From G963668605 sp963668605 (GTDB lineage Bacteria; Acidobacteriota; Terriglobia; Bryobacterales; Bryobacteraceae): DNA of 64,000 bases. A program made the position numbers and the translations under genes. The notes under the pieces are model-generated. The model was not told the origin of the DNA and searched no databases. It worked only from the letters and a program-made list of their open reading frames with translations. Each line of letters starts with the position of its first letter. The first letter of the stretch is position 1. Location: contig OY764903.1 of assembly GCA_963668605.1 (NCBI GenBank), positions 806,001-870,000 of the forward strand. Direction: 5' to 3'. Of the stretch, positions 17,915 to 27,761 are shown one piece after another.

Positions 17915-20900
17915 ATGACATCAATAATCAGACCGTTTCTTGTGACGATTTGCGCGGTGCTACCACTGGCCGCCCAGCTCATCACGGGCACTATTGTGGG
18001 AACAGTGCAGGACCCAACACAGGCCGCCGTGCCAGGTGCAAAAGTGATTCTCCAGCAGGCCGGCACGGGCCGTGAGCGGACTGTGGAAACCGACACGAGC
18101 GGCAATTTCGTCGCCAGCGGACTGGAGGCCGGCGAGTATCAGATCGTCGTTACCATGGACGGGTTCAAGCGTGCTGTACAGAAGAACATCCGTCTGGCCA
18201 CAGGCGAGCGTCTGCCGGCCGGCACAATTGTTTTGGAGGTCGGCTCGTTGTCGGAGACCGTGTCGGTGAGCGCCAGCGCGGGGGTGGTGCAAACGGAGAG
18301 CGCCGAGCGCGCCGACGTGATTACGGGCGAGCAGGCCGACCGGCTGTTGACGCTGGGGCGCAACGTAGTGTCGCTGGTAAGCTTGCTGCCCGGCGTCGTG
18401 GACCGCACCAACAACGAATCGCTGGGCGTCGCCATGGATCTGCATGTGCTGGGAGGACGCCAGCGAGCTAATAACATCGCCGTAGACGGTGCGCCGGCCA
18501 TCGACATAGACAACGGGTTTGGCTACAAGCTGAACGTCAGTCAGGACGCCGTCGCCGAAGTGAAGATCCTGGTGAGCAACTACCAGGCCGAGTACGGGCG
18601 CATGGCAGGTTCGAACATCCAGATCGTGACCAAGTCCGGGGCGCGCGATTTTCACGGCATGGGCTCCTACTTCAAACGCCACGAGCAGTTCAACGCCTCC
18701 AATTTCTTCGACAACCGTCTGGGGCGGGTGCGGCCGCGCTACCGCTACAACACGTGGACCTACAACGTCGGCGGTCCCATCTACATTCCCGGCAAATTCA
18801 ACCGCAACCGGGAAAAACTATTCTTCTTCTGGCAGCAGGAATTCTGGCCGATCACGACCGGCAGTACCGCCAACCGGACCGTGCCGACAGAGTTGGAACG
18901 GCGAGGGGATTTCTCGCAGACCGTGGATCTGGACGGCCGGCAGATCGTGATGCGCGATCCGGTCGCGAACGCTCCTTTCCCCGGCAATGTGATCCCGGTC
19001 TCGCGGCTAAACCCAAGTGGCATCGCGCTGCTGAAGATCTTTCCACTGCCGAACTTCTTCGACCGCAACCTGTCGCGTGGGCAGTTCAATTACAATTTCA
19101 CGGGTGACCAGAATCGGCCGCAGCGCACCGACACGCTGAAGATCAACTACAATATCGACTCCGCGAATTCCCTTGTGTGGTCTTATTCCGGCTACTACCA
19201 GGATCTGCAGGGGAATCAAGGAATCTCGGGCGTCGGAGCGAACTGGCCGCAGTTCACCGTGGGCTACCAGGCGCCGACACAGAGTACCACCGCCCGGTAT
19301 ACGCGTATCTTCTCGCCTACCGTGATCAACGAATTCCAGTTCGCCATGATGCAGCAAAAAGAGACCAATAGCTACACGGAAGCCGAGTTGCGCCGCAACC
19401 AGCGTGACGCGGTAGGCTTCGTAGCCGGCCAGTTTTCCGATGGCATCAACCCACTCGGGATCATACCCAACGTCACCTTCGGTGGCGTGCCCAACTCCGT
19501 GAACACCAGCATTGACGGGCGCTTCCCGTACGATTTCAATCTGGGCGTGGTGACCTTTGATAACAAGTTGACAGTCACGCGGGGCGGCCACACGGTCAAG
19601 GGCGGCGGCTATGTGGAGCATCTCTACCGCAACATGCCCGTGCAAGGTCTACTGTTCAACGGGGCAATCGATTTCGGCCGCAGCGCCAACAACCCGCTGG
19701 ACACCAACTATGCGTATGCAAACGCAGCGTTAGGCGTGTTTAATTCCTACAGCGAAGCGTCGGCGCGGCCCACCATGCGGGCACGTGCGCTCATCAGCGA
19801 GTTCTTTGTTCAAGACAACTGGAAGGCGCACCGCCGGCTCACGCTCGACTACGGAGTGCGGCTGTACCTGGTGCCGCCCATTGCGGATCGGGACAATCAA
19901 ATGACCGGGTTTGTGCCAGGGCGATTCGACCCCTCGAAACAGGTACGCCTTATCGGCCCGGCGATGGTGGGTGGTCAACGAGTGGGCGTCAGCCCGGTGG
20001 ATGGGACGCGGTATCCGGCGGCATTGATCGGAGCGATCGCGCCGGGCTCGGGCGACTCCGCGAACGGTATGGTGCTCGCCTCGCGAGACACGTCTTATCC
20101 GCGCGCGCTCACAGCCAACCCCGGACTAAAGCTTGCACCCCGAATTGGATTTGCCTACGACGTCTTTGGCAACGGCAAGACGGCCATCCGCGGCGGATTC
20201 GGTGTGTTCTTCAACCGCGAGAGTATGGCGGAAGCATTCAAGTGGCTCGTCGCCCAGCCTCCGCTGGTGAACACTCCTGTGGTGAACTTCAGCCAGTTGT
20301 CGACGTTGCGCTCCTCGGCGGGGCTGTTGTTCCCTTCATCCGTGCTTGCGCGCGATCCCAACAGCAAGCTGCAACAGACCATGAACTTCAGCTTCTCGGT
20401 GCAGCACGATTTCGGCCGCGGGACGCTGGTGGACGTGGGCTACGTTGGCTCCCTGGGGCGCAATCTGGTGTGGCGGCGGCCGATCAACGTGATCCCCGCG
20501 GGCGCCAACTTCGATCCTAGGAATGCCGACACCACATCGGCGGGGAAGCCGTTGCCGCCCAGTTTTCTGCGCCCCATTCCCGGTTACAACGACATCGATA
20601 TGATCGAACCGGCGGGCAGTTCGAACTACCATTCGCTGCAACTCACCGCCCGCCGCCGGTTTGCTAAGAGCCTCCAGTTCGGCTTCGCCTGGACCTGGTC
20701 GAAGTCCATGGGTTATGTCGATGCGGAAACCAACAACATCAGCGCGATCGTGCCTATCCGGGTGTGGGACTACGGCCTGACCGGGTGGGATCGGACGCAC
20801 GTGGCGAAGATCAATTTCCTGTACGATGTTCCGAAGCTTCGCACCGGAAGCCGTTTCCTGCGCGTGGCGCTCCATCAATGGCAAGTATCGGGGATCGCCA

Positions 20901-21349
20901 GTTTCGTCAGCGGGGCGCCGCTAGGCGTCGGTTTCTCCCAGACGGTGGCCAGCGATATCACCGGCACTTCCTCTCAAGGCGCACGCATTGTGGTTTTGGA
21001 GAACCCGGTTCTGCCCAAGGGCGAGCGTACTTTTGAGCGCAACTTCCGCACGGATGTGTTCCAGCTTCCAGCACGCGGGACATTCGGCAACGCGTCCGGC
21101 ACACTGTTGCGCGGGCCGGGGATCAACAACTGGGACATCGCGCTGTTTAAGTCGTTTCCCATAAGGGAGAAGTTCAACACGCAGTTCCGATGTGAGATGT
21201 ACAATGCGTTCAACCACACGCAGTTCACCACGATGGATACCGGAGCGCGTTTCGATCCGCAGGGCCGGCAGGTGAACGGGCAGTTCGGGCAGTTCACTGC
21301 GGCCGGGCGGCCGCGCACCGTGCAGTTGGCGTTGCGGCTCAGTTTCTGA
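17915..21349 (+). CDS. TonB-dependent receptor, Oar-like
   Basis: 1,144 residues. The signal peptide (about 1-21) ends before ITGTIVGTVQDPTQAAVPGA, the carboxypeptidase-like domain. The plug carries VQTESAERADVITGEQ and the barrel entry YQAEYGRMAGSNIQIVTKSG. The C-terminus has GPGINNWDIALFKSF, FNHTQF and the final strand VQLALRLSF. Overall structure matches Oar-type outer-membrane receptors, larger than ordinary siderophore receptors because of the added N-terminal domain and long loops. Start at ATG 17915, preceded by GGAG. It has its own promoter and follows the receptor at 14303 on the same strand, but sequence differences show these are diverged paralogues, not a fresh tandem duplication. 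Confidence 0.93.
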   Translation: MTSIIRPFLVTICAVLPLAAQLITGTIVGTVQDPTQAAVPGAKVILQQAGTGRERTVETDTSGNFVASGLEAGEYQIVVTMDGFKRAVQKNIRLATGERLPAGTIVLEVGSLSETVSVSASAGVVQTESAERADVITGEQADRLLTLGRNVVSLVSLLPGVVDRTNNESLGVAMDLHVLGGRQRANNIAVDGAPAIDIDNGFGYKLNVSQDAVAEVKILVSNYQAEYGRMAGSNIQIVTKSGARDFHGMGSYFKRHEQFNASNFFDNRLGRVRPRYRYNTWTYNVGGPIYIPGKFNRNREKLFFFWQQEFWPITTGSTANRTVPTELERRGDFSQTVDLDGRQIVMRDPVANAPFPGNVIPVSRLNPSGIALLKIFPLPNFFDRNLSRGQFNYNFTGDQNRPQRTDTLKINYNIDSANSLVWSYSGYYQDLQGNQGISGVGANWPQFTVGYQAPTQSTTARYTRIFSPTVINEFQFAMMQQKETNSYTEAELRRNQRDAVGFVAGQFSDGINPLGIIPNVTFGGVPNSVNTSIDGRFPYDFNLGVVTFDNKLTVTRGGHTVKGGGYVEHLYRNMPVQGLLFNGAIDFGRSANNPLDTNYAYANAALGVFNSYSEASARPTMRARALISEFFVQDNWKAHRRLTLDYGVRLYLVPPIADRDNQMTGFVPGRFDPSKQVRLIGPAMVGGQRVGVSPVDGTRYPAALIGAIAPGSGDSANGMVLASRDTSYPRALTANPGLKLAPRIGFAYDVFGNGKTAIRGGFGVFFNRESMAEAFKWLVAQPPLVNTPVVNFSQLSTLRSSAGLLFPSSVLARDPNSKLQQTMNFSFSVQHDFGRGTLVDVGYVGSLGRNLVWRRPINVIPAGANFDPRNADTTSAGKPLPPSFLRPIPGYNDIDMIEPAGSSNYHSLQLTARRRFAKSLQFGFAWTWSKSMGYVDAETNNISAIVPIRVWDYGLTGWDRTHVAKINFLYDVPKLRTGSRFLRVALHQWQVSGIASFVSGAPLGVGFSQTVASDITGTSSQGARIVVLENPVLPKGERTFERNFRTDVFQLPARGTFGNASGTLLRGPGINNWDIALFKSFPIREKFNTQFRCEMYNAFNHTQFTTMDTGARFDPQGRQVNGQFGQFTAAGRPRTVQLALRLSF

Positions 21350-21554
21350 GCGCGTGCGTGGGCGCCCAAAACTCACACGCAGGAAGTGGTCATAACGGCC
21401 TGCCAGTTGCTGCCCAAACCGCTGATCCTGGCCCGGGTGGACCTGGCACAAAAGCCTGGAAGACGCCGCAGTCCAAGCGCGAGGACTCGCTATCGGTTCT
21501 ATTCCGCCGCTACGCAACCTCACATCCAGTGCGCTGCGCTTCCGTTTTGGCGTA

Positions 21555-21938
21555 TCAGAACAAGATCTTCAGGGCCAACTGCACTTGACGCGAGGGATTG
21601 GCGGAATTCGAAATCCCGCTGATCACGCCGAACTGCGCGTTTCCTTGGGCCGTGCCGGGATTCGCGAATTCCGTCCGGTTCCAGGTATTGAAGAACTCGC
21701 CGCGGAACTGCGCATTGAGCCGCTCATGGATTTGGAAGCCCTTGACCAGAGACATATCGAAATTATTGATCCCCGGCCCGCGGACGTCTGGCAGCGTGCG
21801 GGCGACGTTACCGAACGTGAACGGCGCCGGTTGCGTGAATACGGAAGTATCGCAGTATCGGCTCAGCATGTCATTGGTACTGTCGTGCGACAGTTTGGCT
21901 GACTCTCCGGTGTGGGCGTCTCTTATGTCGGCCGCCCC
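21555..21938 (-). pseudogene. C-terminal fragment of an Oar-like receptor
   Basis: The open frame encodes only the last 127 residues of a receptor: SAKLSHDSTNDMLSRYCDTS, then VARTLPDVRGPGINNFDMSL, the FRGEFFNTWNRTEFANPG segment and the terminal strand VQLALKILF. It is closed upstream by a TAA at 21939-21941, so about 1,000 N-terminal residues are gone. The break lies next to the promoter of the opposite-strand receptor at 22024, suggesting a rearrangement at this point. It lies tail to tail with the receptor ending at 21349. Confidence 0.85.
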
Positions 21939-21941
21939 TTA

Positions 21942-21970
21942 CTGACATCGAGGCCGCCCGATGATATACT
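21942..21970 (+). promoter_or_regulatory. Sigma70 promoter with extended -10 for receptor at 22024
   Basis: CTGACA (21942-21947), a 17-nt spacer and TATACT (21965-21970) preceded by TG-A. Both hexamers match five of six positions and the TG extension is present. The predicted leader is about 47 nt. Confidence 0.6.
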
Positions 21971-22023
21971 CGGCGATAACCCGGCCGCCAACGTGGAGAT
22001 TCCGGTATCGAAAGGGAGTCAAG

Positions 22024-25000
22024 ATGATCAAGAATTGCTTGTTTATCGCGTTCCTGTTGAGTGGTCTCGCACTCGCTCAGGACACCAGGGGAATGTTGCT
22101 CGGCCGGGTTGTGGACGGCAGTGGCGCAGTTGTCCCGAACGTGAACGTAAAAGCGACGAACGAGTCTACGGGCACATCGGCGACCGGGCGGACGAACGAG
22201 AGCGGAAATTACGTCATACCCTACCTGCTGCCTGGGATGTACTCCGTCCAGGCCGAGCTAGCCGGGTTCAAGAAATCCATCCGCACGGGAATTCAGGTGC
22301 GCGTCAATGATTCCGTAGGCCTGGAAATTGCATTGCAGCCCGGCGACGTCTCGGAACGTGTCGACGTGACGGCGGAAGCTCCGCTGCTCGAGACCAACTC
22401 GGCTTCGGTAGGGCAAGTTGTAGACCAGCGGCGACTGACCGAGCTTCCGGTGGTGGGCGGCAATGCGTTCCAATTGGTGCAACTGGCGCCGGGCGTCATG
22501 AACACCACGGACTTGCGCGTGCGGAATACCTCGGCTCCGAACTCGACATCGCAGATCGCGACCGACGGCAACGCAACCTATTCCAACGAGTTCAGCATCG
22601 ACGGAGTTCCCAACGTGCGGAGCGCGCCGTTCGAGGGGAACTCGAACCAGGTGGCCTATGTTCCACCCGCAACGGCCGTGAGCGAATTCAAGGTACAGAC
22701 CGTCACCTATGACGCATCGCTCGGACATACGCCGGGCGCCGTGATCAACGTCGCCACGCTGAGCGGCACGAACTCCCTCCACGGCGAAGTGCACGAGTTT
22801 GTGCGGAACCGCGCGTTCGATGCGCCCAGCTTCTTCCAGAACCGCGCGGGACAGACTCTCCCCGTCTATCAGTACAACCGATACGGCGCTTCGGCGGGCG
22901 GGCCGGTGTGGCTGCCAAAACTGTACAACGGGAAGAACCGGACGTTCTGGTTCTACGCCTTCGAGGCGAATCCGTTCACCGTGCCCACACCGAACACGCG
23001 CACCGTCCCCATACCCAAGCAGTTGACGGGCGACTTTTCCGATCAGTTAAAGATCGGGGCGCAGTATCAGATTTACGATCCCGCCACGGCCCAGCCCGAT
23101 GCGAACGGACGCGTTCGCCGCAGCCCGTTTCCGAACAACGTGGTTCCCGCCGCTCGCATCAACCCGATCGCGCGTTCGCTGGCGGGCTTCTGGCCAGAAC
23201 CTAACCAGCCCGGCACGATCGACGGCCTCAACAACTTCTTTGCGGGGAAGCAGAACTCGGCCAACACGTATCAGACGCACCTGGCACGAGTGGACCACAC
23301 CTTCAGCGAGCGCCATCGCATGTTCGTACGCGTCCACACCGATTCGTTCCGGGAGATCAAGGACAACGACTTCCAGAACATCGCGAATGAGACGTACCAC
23401 GAACGGCGCAATCACGGCGCCGCGCTCGACGACGTGATTGTGTTCAGCCCGACCTTTCTCTTGAACATCCGTTACGGCTTCACGCACTTCGAGTTCCCCG
23501 AATGGAGAGCGAGCCGGGGCATCGACCTTACGAAGTTCGGGTTTTCCACCAAATTGACGGGCCTCATCGATCCCCGGCTCACGGCGCTGCCGACCGTGAG
23601 CCCGGACGGTTACTCAGCTTTCGGCACAGGCCAGGACCGCAGCACGAGCGATTCGAAGCACGCGTTGTCAGGCCATGTCACAAAGCTTCTGGGGAGCCAT
23701 TCCATGCGGTTCGGAAGCGAATGGCGCCTGGACCGGATGTTCTCGAACGATATTGCCGCGGGTGTGTCGCCTCGCTTCACGTTCTCAACCAACTGGACGC
23801 GCGGCCCGCTGGACAACTCGCCCGCGAGCCCGGTTGGGCAGGGGCTCGCCGGGTACCTGTTGGGGTTGCCGACGGGCGGCAGCCTCTCCCGTCTTTCAGG
23901 CGGCGACGCGCTGCAGTCGACCTACGGGTCCGTATACTGGCAGGACGACTGGAGGATCAGCGCGCGGCTGACGCTGAATCTCGGGCTGCGCTACGAACTC
24001 GACTCGCCACTCACCGAACGCTTCAATCGCAGCGTGACGCAGTACGACTTCGCTACCCCCAGCCCGATCGAAGCGCAAGTGCGTGCCGCATATGCCGCAA
24101 ATCCACTGCCTCAGATCGCGCCGGCGGCGTTTCGAGTCACGGGAGGAGTGCTCTTCGCCGGCGCCAACGGGCTTCCGCGCACCTTCTGGGATGCCGACCG
24201 CAACAACCTGATGCCGCGCTTCGGCTTTGCTTACAACCTAAAGGCGATGACGGTGATTCGCGGCGGATACGGGATCTTCTACGACACGAACTCGACCAAG
24301 TATCCGTCGCAACAGGCCGGCTTCAGCCAGTCCACACCTTTCGTAGGCTCGCTTGACAACGGCCTGACCTTCCAATCGACGTTATCGAATGCGTTCGCAG
24401 ACGGGTTATTGCCCGCGCTAGGTGCGAGCGGCGGCCTGATGACGAATGCCGGACAGTCGGTCACGGTCTATCCTCGCCGGACTCTCGACGCCTACGCGCA
24501 ACGATGGTCGCTAGGCGTTCAGCAGCAGTTCCTGAGGGAATGGGTGGTGGATGCAGCCTATGTCGGCAATCGCGGGACGCAAATCGCAATCCGAAGGGAA
24601 CTGAATGCGATTCCCGCACAATACCTGAGCACTTCGCCGCAACGGGATCAGGCCGCCATCGACTTCCCGTCGGCGCAGGTTCGCAATCCTTTCGCCGGAT
24701 TGTTGCCAGGCACAGGACTAAACGGTTCAACCGTGGGCCGGGGCCAACTGCTGCGTCCATTCCCGCAGTTCAGCAGCGTGGGCACTTACAATCCGCAGGG
24801 TTACTCCTGGTACCACTCGCTTCAGGTGCGCACGGAAAAGCGATTCTCGCACGGTTACACGCTGAACCTCGCTTACACGTGGTCGAAGGCGATGGAGGCG
24901 GCTAGCTATCTGAACGACACCGATCCGCTTCCTGAGCGCGTCGTCAGCGCGAACGACCGCACACATCGAGTCGTGATTTCCGGTGTTTATGAGTTGCCAT

Positions 25001-25488
25001 TCGGCCGTGGCCGCAAGATCTTCGGTGGCGCCAACCGTTTCTGGCAGGCGCTCGCAGGCGGATGGCAGGTGAATGGCATCATGACGCGGCAGTCCGGCGG
25101 TCCGCTCGGATTCGGCAACGCAATTCTGATCGGCGACTTGAAATCCATGCCGCTCTCGAGCGGCGAGCGCTCCGTGGACCGGTGGTTCAATCAGACCATA
25201 TTTGAGCGGGACACCCGCAAGCAGCTCGGAGCAAATATCCGCACATTGCCGAGCCGGTTCAGCGGGATTCGCGGCGATGGCCAGTACATGTGGGACATGT
25301 CTTTGCTGAAGAATTTCACCATCGTCGAAAAGGTGAAGGCGCAATTCCGCGGGGAGACTTACAATGCGCTGAATCATGCGAATTTCAACGCCCCGAACAC
25401 TTCGCCTACAAGTTCCGCATTCGGGACAGTGACCGCGCAGAACGGAAATCCGCGGTGGTGGCAACTGGCGCTGAAGCTCACGTTCTGA
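22024..25488 (+). CDS. TonB-dependent receptor, Oar-like
   Basis: 1,154 residues from ATG 22024, chosen because it gives a clean signal peptide (MIKNCLFIAFLLSGLALAQ) and is preceded by AAAGGGAG; the frame is open 63 nt further upstream. The carboxypeptidase-like domain (about 22-105; GRVVDGSGAVVPNVNV) is followed by a plug with LETNSASVGQVVDQRRLTEL, then the barrel. The end has DMSLLKNF, GETYNALNHANF and WWQLALKLTF. It groups with the receptor at 14303 by plug sequence rather than with the VQT-S-ER type. Predicted role: TonB-linked import of an unknown, probably polymeric, substrate. Confidence 0.93.
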   Translation: MIKNCLFIAFLLSGLALAQDTRGMLLGRVVDGSGAVVPNVNVKATNESTGTSATGRTNESGNYVIPYLLPGMYSVQAELAGFKKSIRTGIQVRVNDSVGLEIALQPGDVSERVDVTAEAPLLETNSASVGQVVDQRRLTELPVVGGNAFQLVQLAPGVMNTTDLRVRNTSAPNSTSQIATDGNATYSNEFSIDGVPNVRSAPFEGNSNQVAYVPPATAVSEFKVQTVTYDASLGHTPGAVINVATLSGTNSLHGEVHEFVRNRAFDAPSFFQNRAGQTLPVYQYNRYGASAGGPVWLPKLYNGKNRTFWFYAFEANPFTVPTPNTRTVPIPKQLTGDFSDQLKIGAQYQIYDPATAQPDANGRVRRSPFPNNVVPAARINPIARSLAGFWPEPNQPGTIDGLNNFFAGKQNSANTYQTHLARVDHTFSERHRMFVRVHTDSFREIKDNDFQNIANETYHERRNHGAALDDVIVFSPTFLLNIRYGFTHFEFPEWRASRGIDLTKFGFSTKLTGLIDPRLTALPTVSPDGYSAFGTGQDRSTSDSKHALSGHVTKLLGSHSMRFGSEWRLDRMFSNDIAAGVSPRFTFSTNWTRGPLDNSPASPVGQGLAGYLLGLPTGGSLSRLSGGDALQSTYGSVYWQDDWRISARLTLNLGLRYELDSPLTERFNRSVTQYDFATPSPIEAQVRAAYAANPLPQIAPAAFRVTGGVLFAGANGLPRTFWDADRNNLMPRFGFAYNLKAMTVIRGGYGIFYDTNSTKYPSQQAGFSQSTPFVGSLDNGLTFQSTLSNAFADGLLPALGASGGLMTNAGQSVTVYPRRTLDAYAQRWSLGVQQQFLREWVVDAAYVGNRGTQIAIRRELNAIPAQYLSTSPQRDQAAIDFPSAQVRNPFAGLLPGTGLNGSTVGRGQLLRPFPQFSSVGTYNPQGYSWYHSLQVRTEKRFSHGYTLNLAYTWSKAMEAASYLNDTDPLPERVVSANDRTHRVVISGVYELPFGRGRKIFGGANRFWQALAGGWQVNGIMTRQSGGPLGFGNAILIGDLKSMPLSSGERSVDRWFNQTIFERDTRKQLGANIRTLPSRFSGIRGDGQYMWDMSLLKNFTIVEKVKAQFRGETYNALNHANFNAPNTSPTSSAFGTVTAQNGNPRWWQLALKLTF

Positions 25489-25610
25489 GGAGGGTTTTCA
25501 CGAACCGCTGCCTCTGCCGCCAGTTCGCGTGTATCAATAGCGATTTTGAAAAACGCGGAAGATGGGTTAGTGCCGCGCGCACCGGTTCATGAGATCGTGT
25601 GCCTGGAAGT

Positions 25611-26425
25611 TCAGCGCGGGCTTACGGGTTGCCTGCGCTTGAATTCATATCCGTGGAGGTAGGCCGTCAGGTCCGCCATTTCGGCGTCGTCGAAGTGGGG
25701 CCAGCGGATGCTCTTCTGCTGCATGGTCTCGCGCATCGCCGGGCCGTGCTTCCAGAGGGCTGCCATTATGTCCCATGACCTCATTGCGCCAGCCATGGCG
25801 GCCCGGCTAGGCGCCCGGCCGGAGGGTTTCTCATGGCAGCTGACGCAACGCTTCTTTGTGAACAGCAGCATACCCTAAAGCTGAATGGCGGCGGCGAAGT
25901 CGTTCAGCGTGTAGCGGATGGGGCGGCCCGCGATGGCTCGGTCGCCCTGGTGGCAGGCGGCGCAGCCTTTAGTCAAGAAAAGCTTCCCGCTTTCCTCCGG
26001 CGATGCAAGATTGAAGGTTCGGTTCCCGTGCCGCCCGGAACCGATCGCAGGTAAACCAGGATGTCCGTCAACTCCTGCGGAGTGAGATGCGGGAAAGGAA
26101 CTCCGGTCCGCTCGAGTGTCATCCCCATGTCCCTGGAGTGGTTCCACAACTGTTGCGCGAGCAGGATGAGGTGATCGAGCGACTGCCAGTTACGGACCGG
26201 TTCGACGCCTTGACGAACCGGCTCATCGATTCCGTGACATTTTCCGCACTGTGCTGTCCGGAAAGCTCGTTCGCCCCGCCGGGCATCGCCAGGTGCCTCA
26301 AAGTGGCGCGTGGCGAAGAAATAGGCGAACAGGTCCGCTGCCTGCTGGGGAGTCGAATTGGTTGAAAATTGCACGCTAAGGACTGAGCATGCGGAGCGAG
26401 TTGCTCGTTCCAGATGTGATCTCAA
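25611..26425 (-). pseudogene. Degenerate multihaem cytochrome c gene
   Basis: Three c-type haem motifs remain in order: CGKCH (in the frame starting 26425), CAACH and CVSCH (both in the frame ending 25611). The reading frame changes near 26030, after LTDILVYLRSV, since the protein continues as FNLASPEESGKLFLTKGCAACH in another frame. Between CAACH and CVSCH, an in-frame TAG occurs at 25875-25877 and the spacing is only about 40 residues, shorter than the roughly 90 between the first two, so a deletion is likely too. No signal peptide remains at the 5' end. The parent was probably a periplasmic electron-transfer protein. At least two independent lesions make it a pseudogene. Confidence 0.75.
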
Positions 26426-27657
26426 TGGGCGCGAGCAACGCGAATCAAGAACAGTTGCCGCGTCTTGTTCTTATCGTCCGCAGTCGCTCCGACCAGGATC
26501 TGATCGCCAGTGCGATTCCAGCGTGGAGATGCATCGATGCGAAGATCGCCCGATGTCCAGCCTGGATGTGGGAAGCCTCGTGTACGGACGAAGCTCGAAT
26601 CCGACCGCTGGAAGATCACGTAGATATTCTCGCCCTTGAAGCGGTAGCCATTCACGAACAATTGGCCGTTGGGCGAAAATGCTCCGTCTCCACCGGGATC
26701 ACGGAAGATCTCGGGGTTGCCGAGGCCACCGGTGACTTTCTTTTCATCCACATCGTAGAGTACATATCGGCCATCGAGCGCACCCAGCACTCGCGAACCG
26801 GATTCCCATTCCGGATGCCCACCAATATAGGCGTGCATGGTGAGGGCTGTTCCGTCCGGGCGGATGCTGCATGGTACGTCGATGCGGGCAGTCTTGGATT
26901 CAAAGTTCCCGCGCACATAAAAGTAAATGTGGCTGTCGTCCCGGCTCCAGAGTGTGTGATTGATGAAAAGGGGCGTGCCCGCGGCGCCTGGATATCGGGT
27001 CTTTATGAGATTCGCCAACTGACGGAAGGAGACAAGCAATTTCTTTTGCCCGCTTTCGGCGTTCACCAGAAAAATTCCATCGTTGCCGGGCGCGGGGTCC
27101 TTGGTCCAGTCAAACGATTCCGGATAGCCAGTCACGGGCCGTAGGCGTGCGAGGCGGCCGTAGTTGAGACCGAGGAACCACCCGCCGTTCTGCGCAACTC
27201 CGCTATTGGCAAAGGGTGTGTCGGAGTAGCGGTATTCCCGAATTCGTTTCCTCTTCTCGATATCGTAGAGGACGGTGAACACCTGATTTGTCTTGGCATC
27301 CCGATCATTGAAAAAGAACTGGGTCTCCGGCGCCTTCGGGTTCCAGTAGAACATGGTTCCTTGCTGAAAGTTCCAGGCCCTGGTTTGATCAACGACCACG
27401 ACTTCGTTCTTCTTATGCGTGTCGATCAGCACGACGTCGGCAGCCTCTGATGGCGAAGGCAAGTGGTCCTGGAACGCGCTGCGCAGCGACAGGATGTAGC
27501 GGCCACTGGCATTCCACGGTATGGTGCGTACATGGCCAATGTAGCCAAAAAAGTGGTGCTGGGGACCGAATGTGATCTGTTCGATCGCAACATCCCACTC
27601 CGCGGCTCGCGCTGAGCCGGCCATCAGAAACAGAACGGTAGCAAGTATGGTCCGCAT
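26422..27657 (-). CDS. Exported WD40-like beta-propeller protein
   Basis: 411 residues. The start at ATG 27657 gives the signal peptide MRTILATVLFLMAGSARA and has GGAG 6 nt upstream; an in-frame codon 24 nt earlier is less likely. The mature protein has repeated blades of the TolB/PD40 type, for example WNASGRYILSL, WSRDDSHIYFY, FSPNGQLFVNG and WNRTGDQILVG. There is no visible catalytic motif, and I cannot assign a function; the fold resembles that of oligogalacturonate lyases and other sugar-acting propellers. It probably sits in the periplasm. The gene directly precedes the broken cytochrome gene and follows the receptor at 27762 on the same strand. Confidence 0.72.
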   Translation of the reverse strand: MRTILATVLFLMAGSARAAEWDVAIEQITFGPQHHFFGYIGHVRTIPWNASGRYILSLRSAFQDHLPSPSEAADVVLIDTHKKNEVVVVDQTRAWNFQQGTMFYWNPKAPETQFFFNDRDAKTNQVFTVLYDIEKRKRIREYRYSDTPFANSGVAQNGGWFLGLNYGRLARLRPVTGYPESFDWTKDPAPGNDGIFLVNAESGQKKLLVSFRQLANLIKTRYPGAAGTPLFINHTLWSRDDSHIYFYVRGNFESKTARIDVPCSIRPDGTALTMHAYIGGHPEWESGSRVLGALDGRYVLYDVDEKKVTGGLGNPEIFRDPGGDGAFSPNGQLFVNGYRFKGENIYVIFQRSDSSFVRTRGFPHPGWTSGDLRIDASPRWNRTGDQILVGATADDKNKTRQLFLIRVARAH

Positions 27658-27719
27658 AGGATCTCCGCTGAATGCTACCATTTTCGCCTGAGCGAGTACG
27701 TAGGCCGGAGATCCTTTGT

Positions 27720-27749
27720 GCCCACGGATCCCTGGGGCGATCCGTGGGC
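27720..27749 (-). terminator. Hairpin downstream of receptor gene
   Basis: GCCCACGGATC (27720-27730) and GATCCGTGGGC (27739-27749) form a perfect 11-bp stem with an 8-nt loop, 12 nt past the receptor stop codon. No T-run follows on the minus strand. Confidence 0.5.
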
Positions 27750-27761
27750 TTTGGTACCGAC

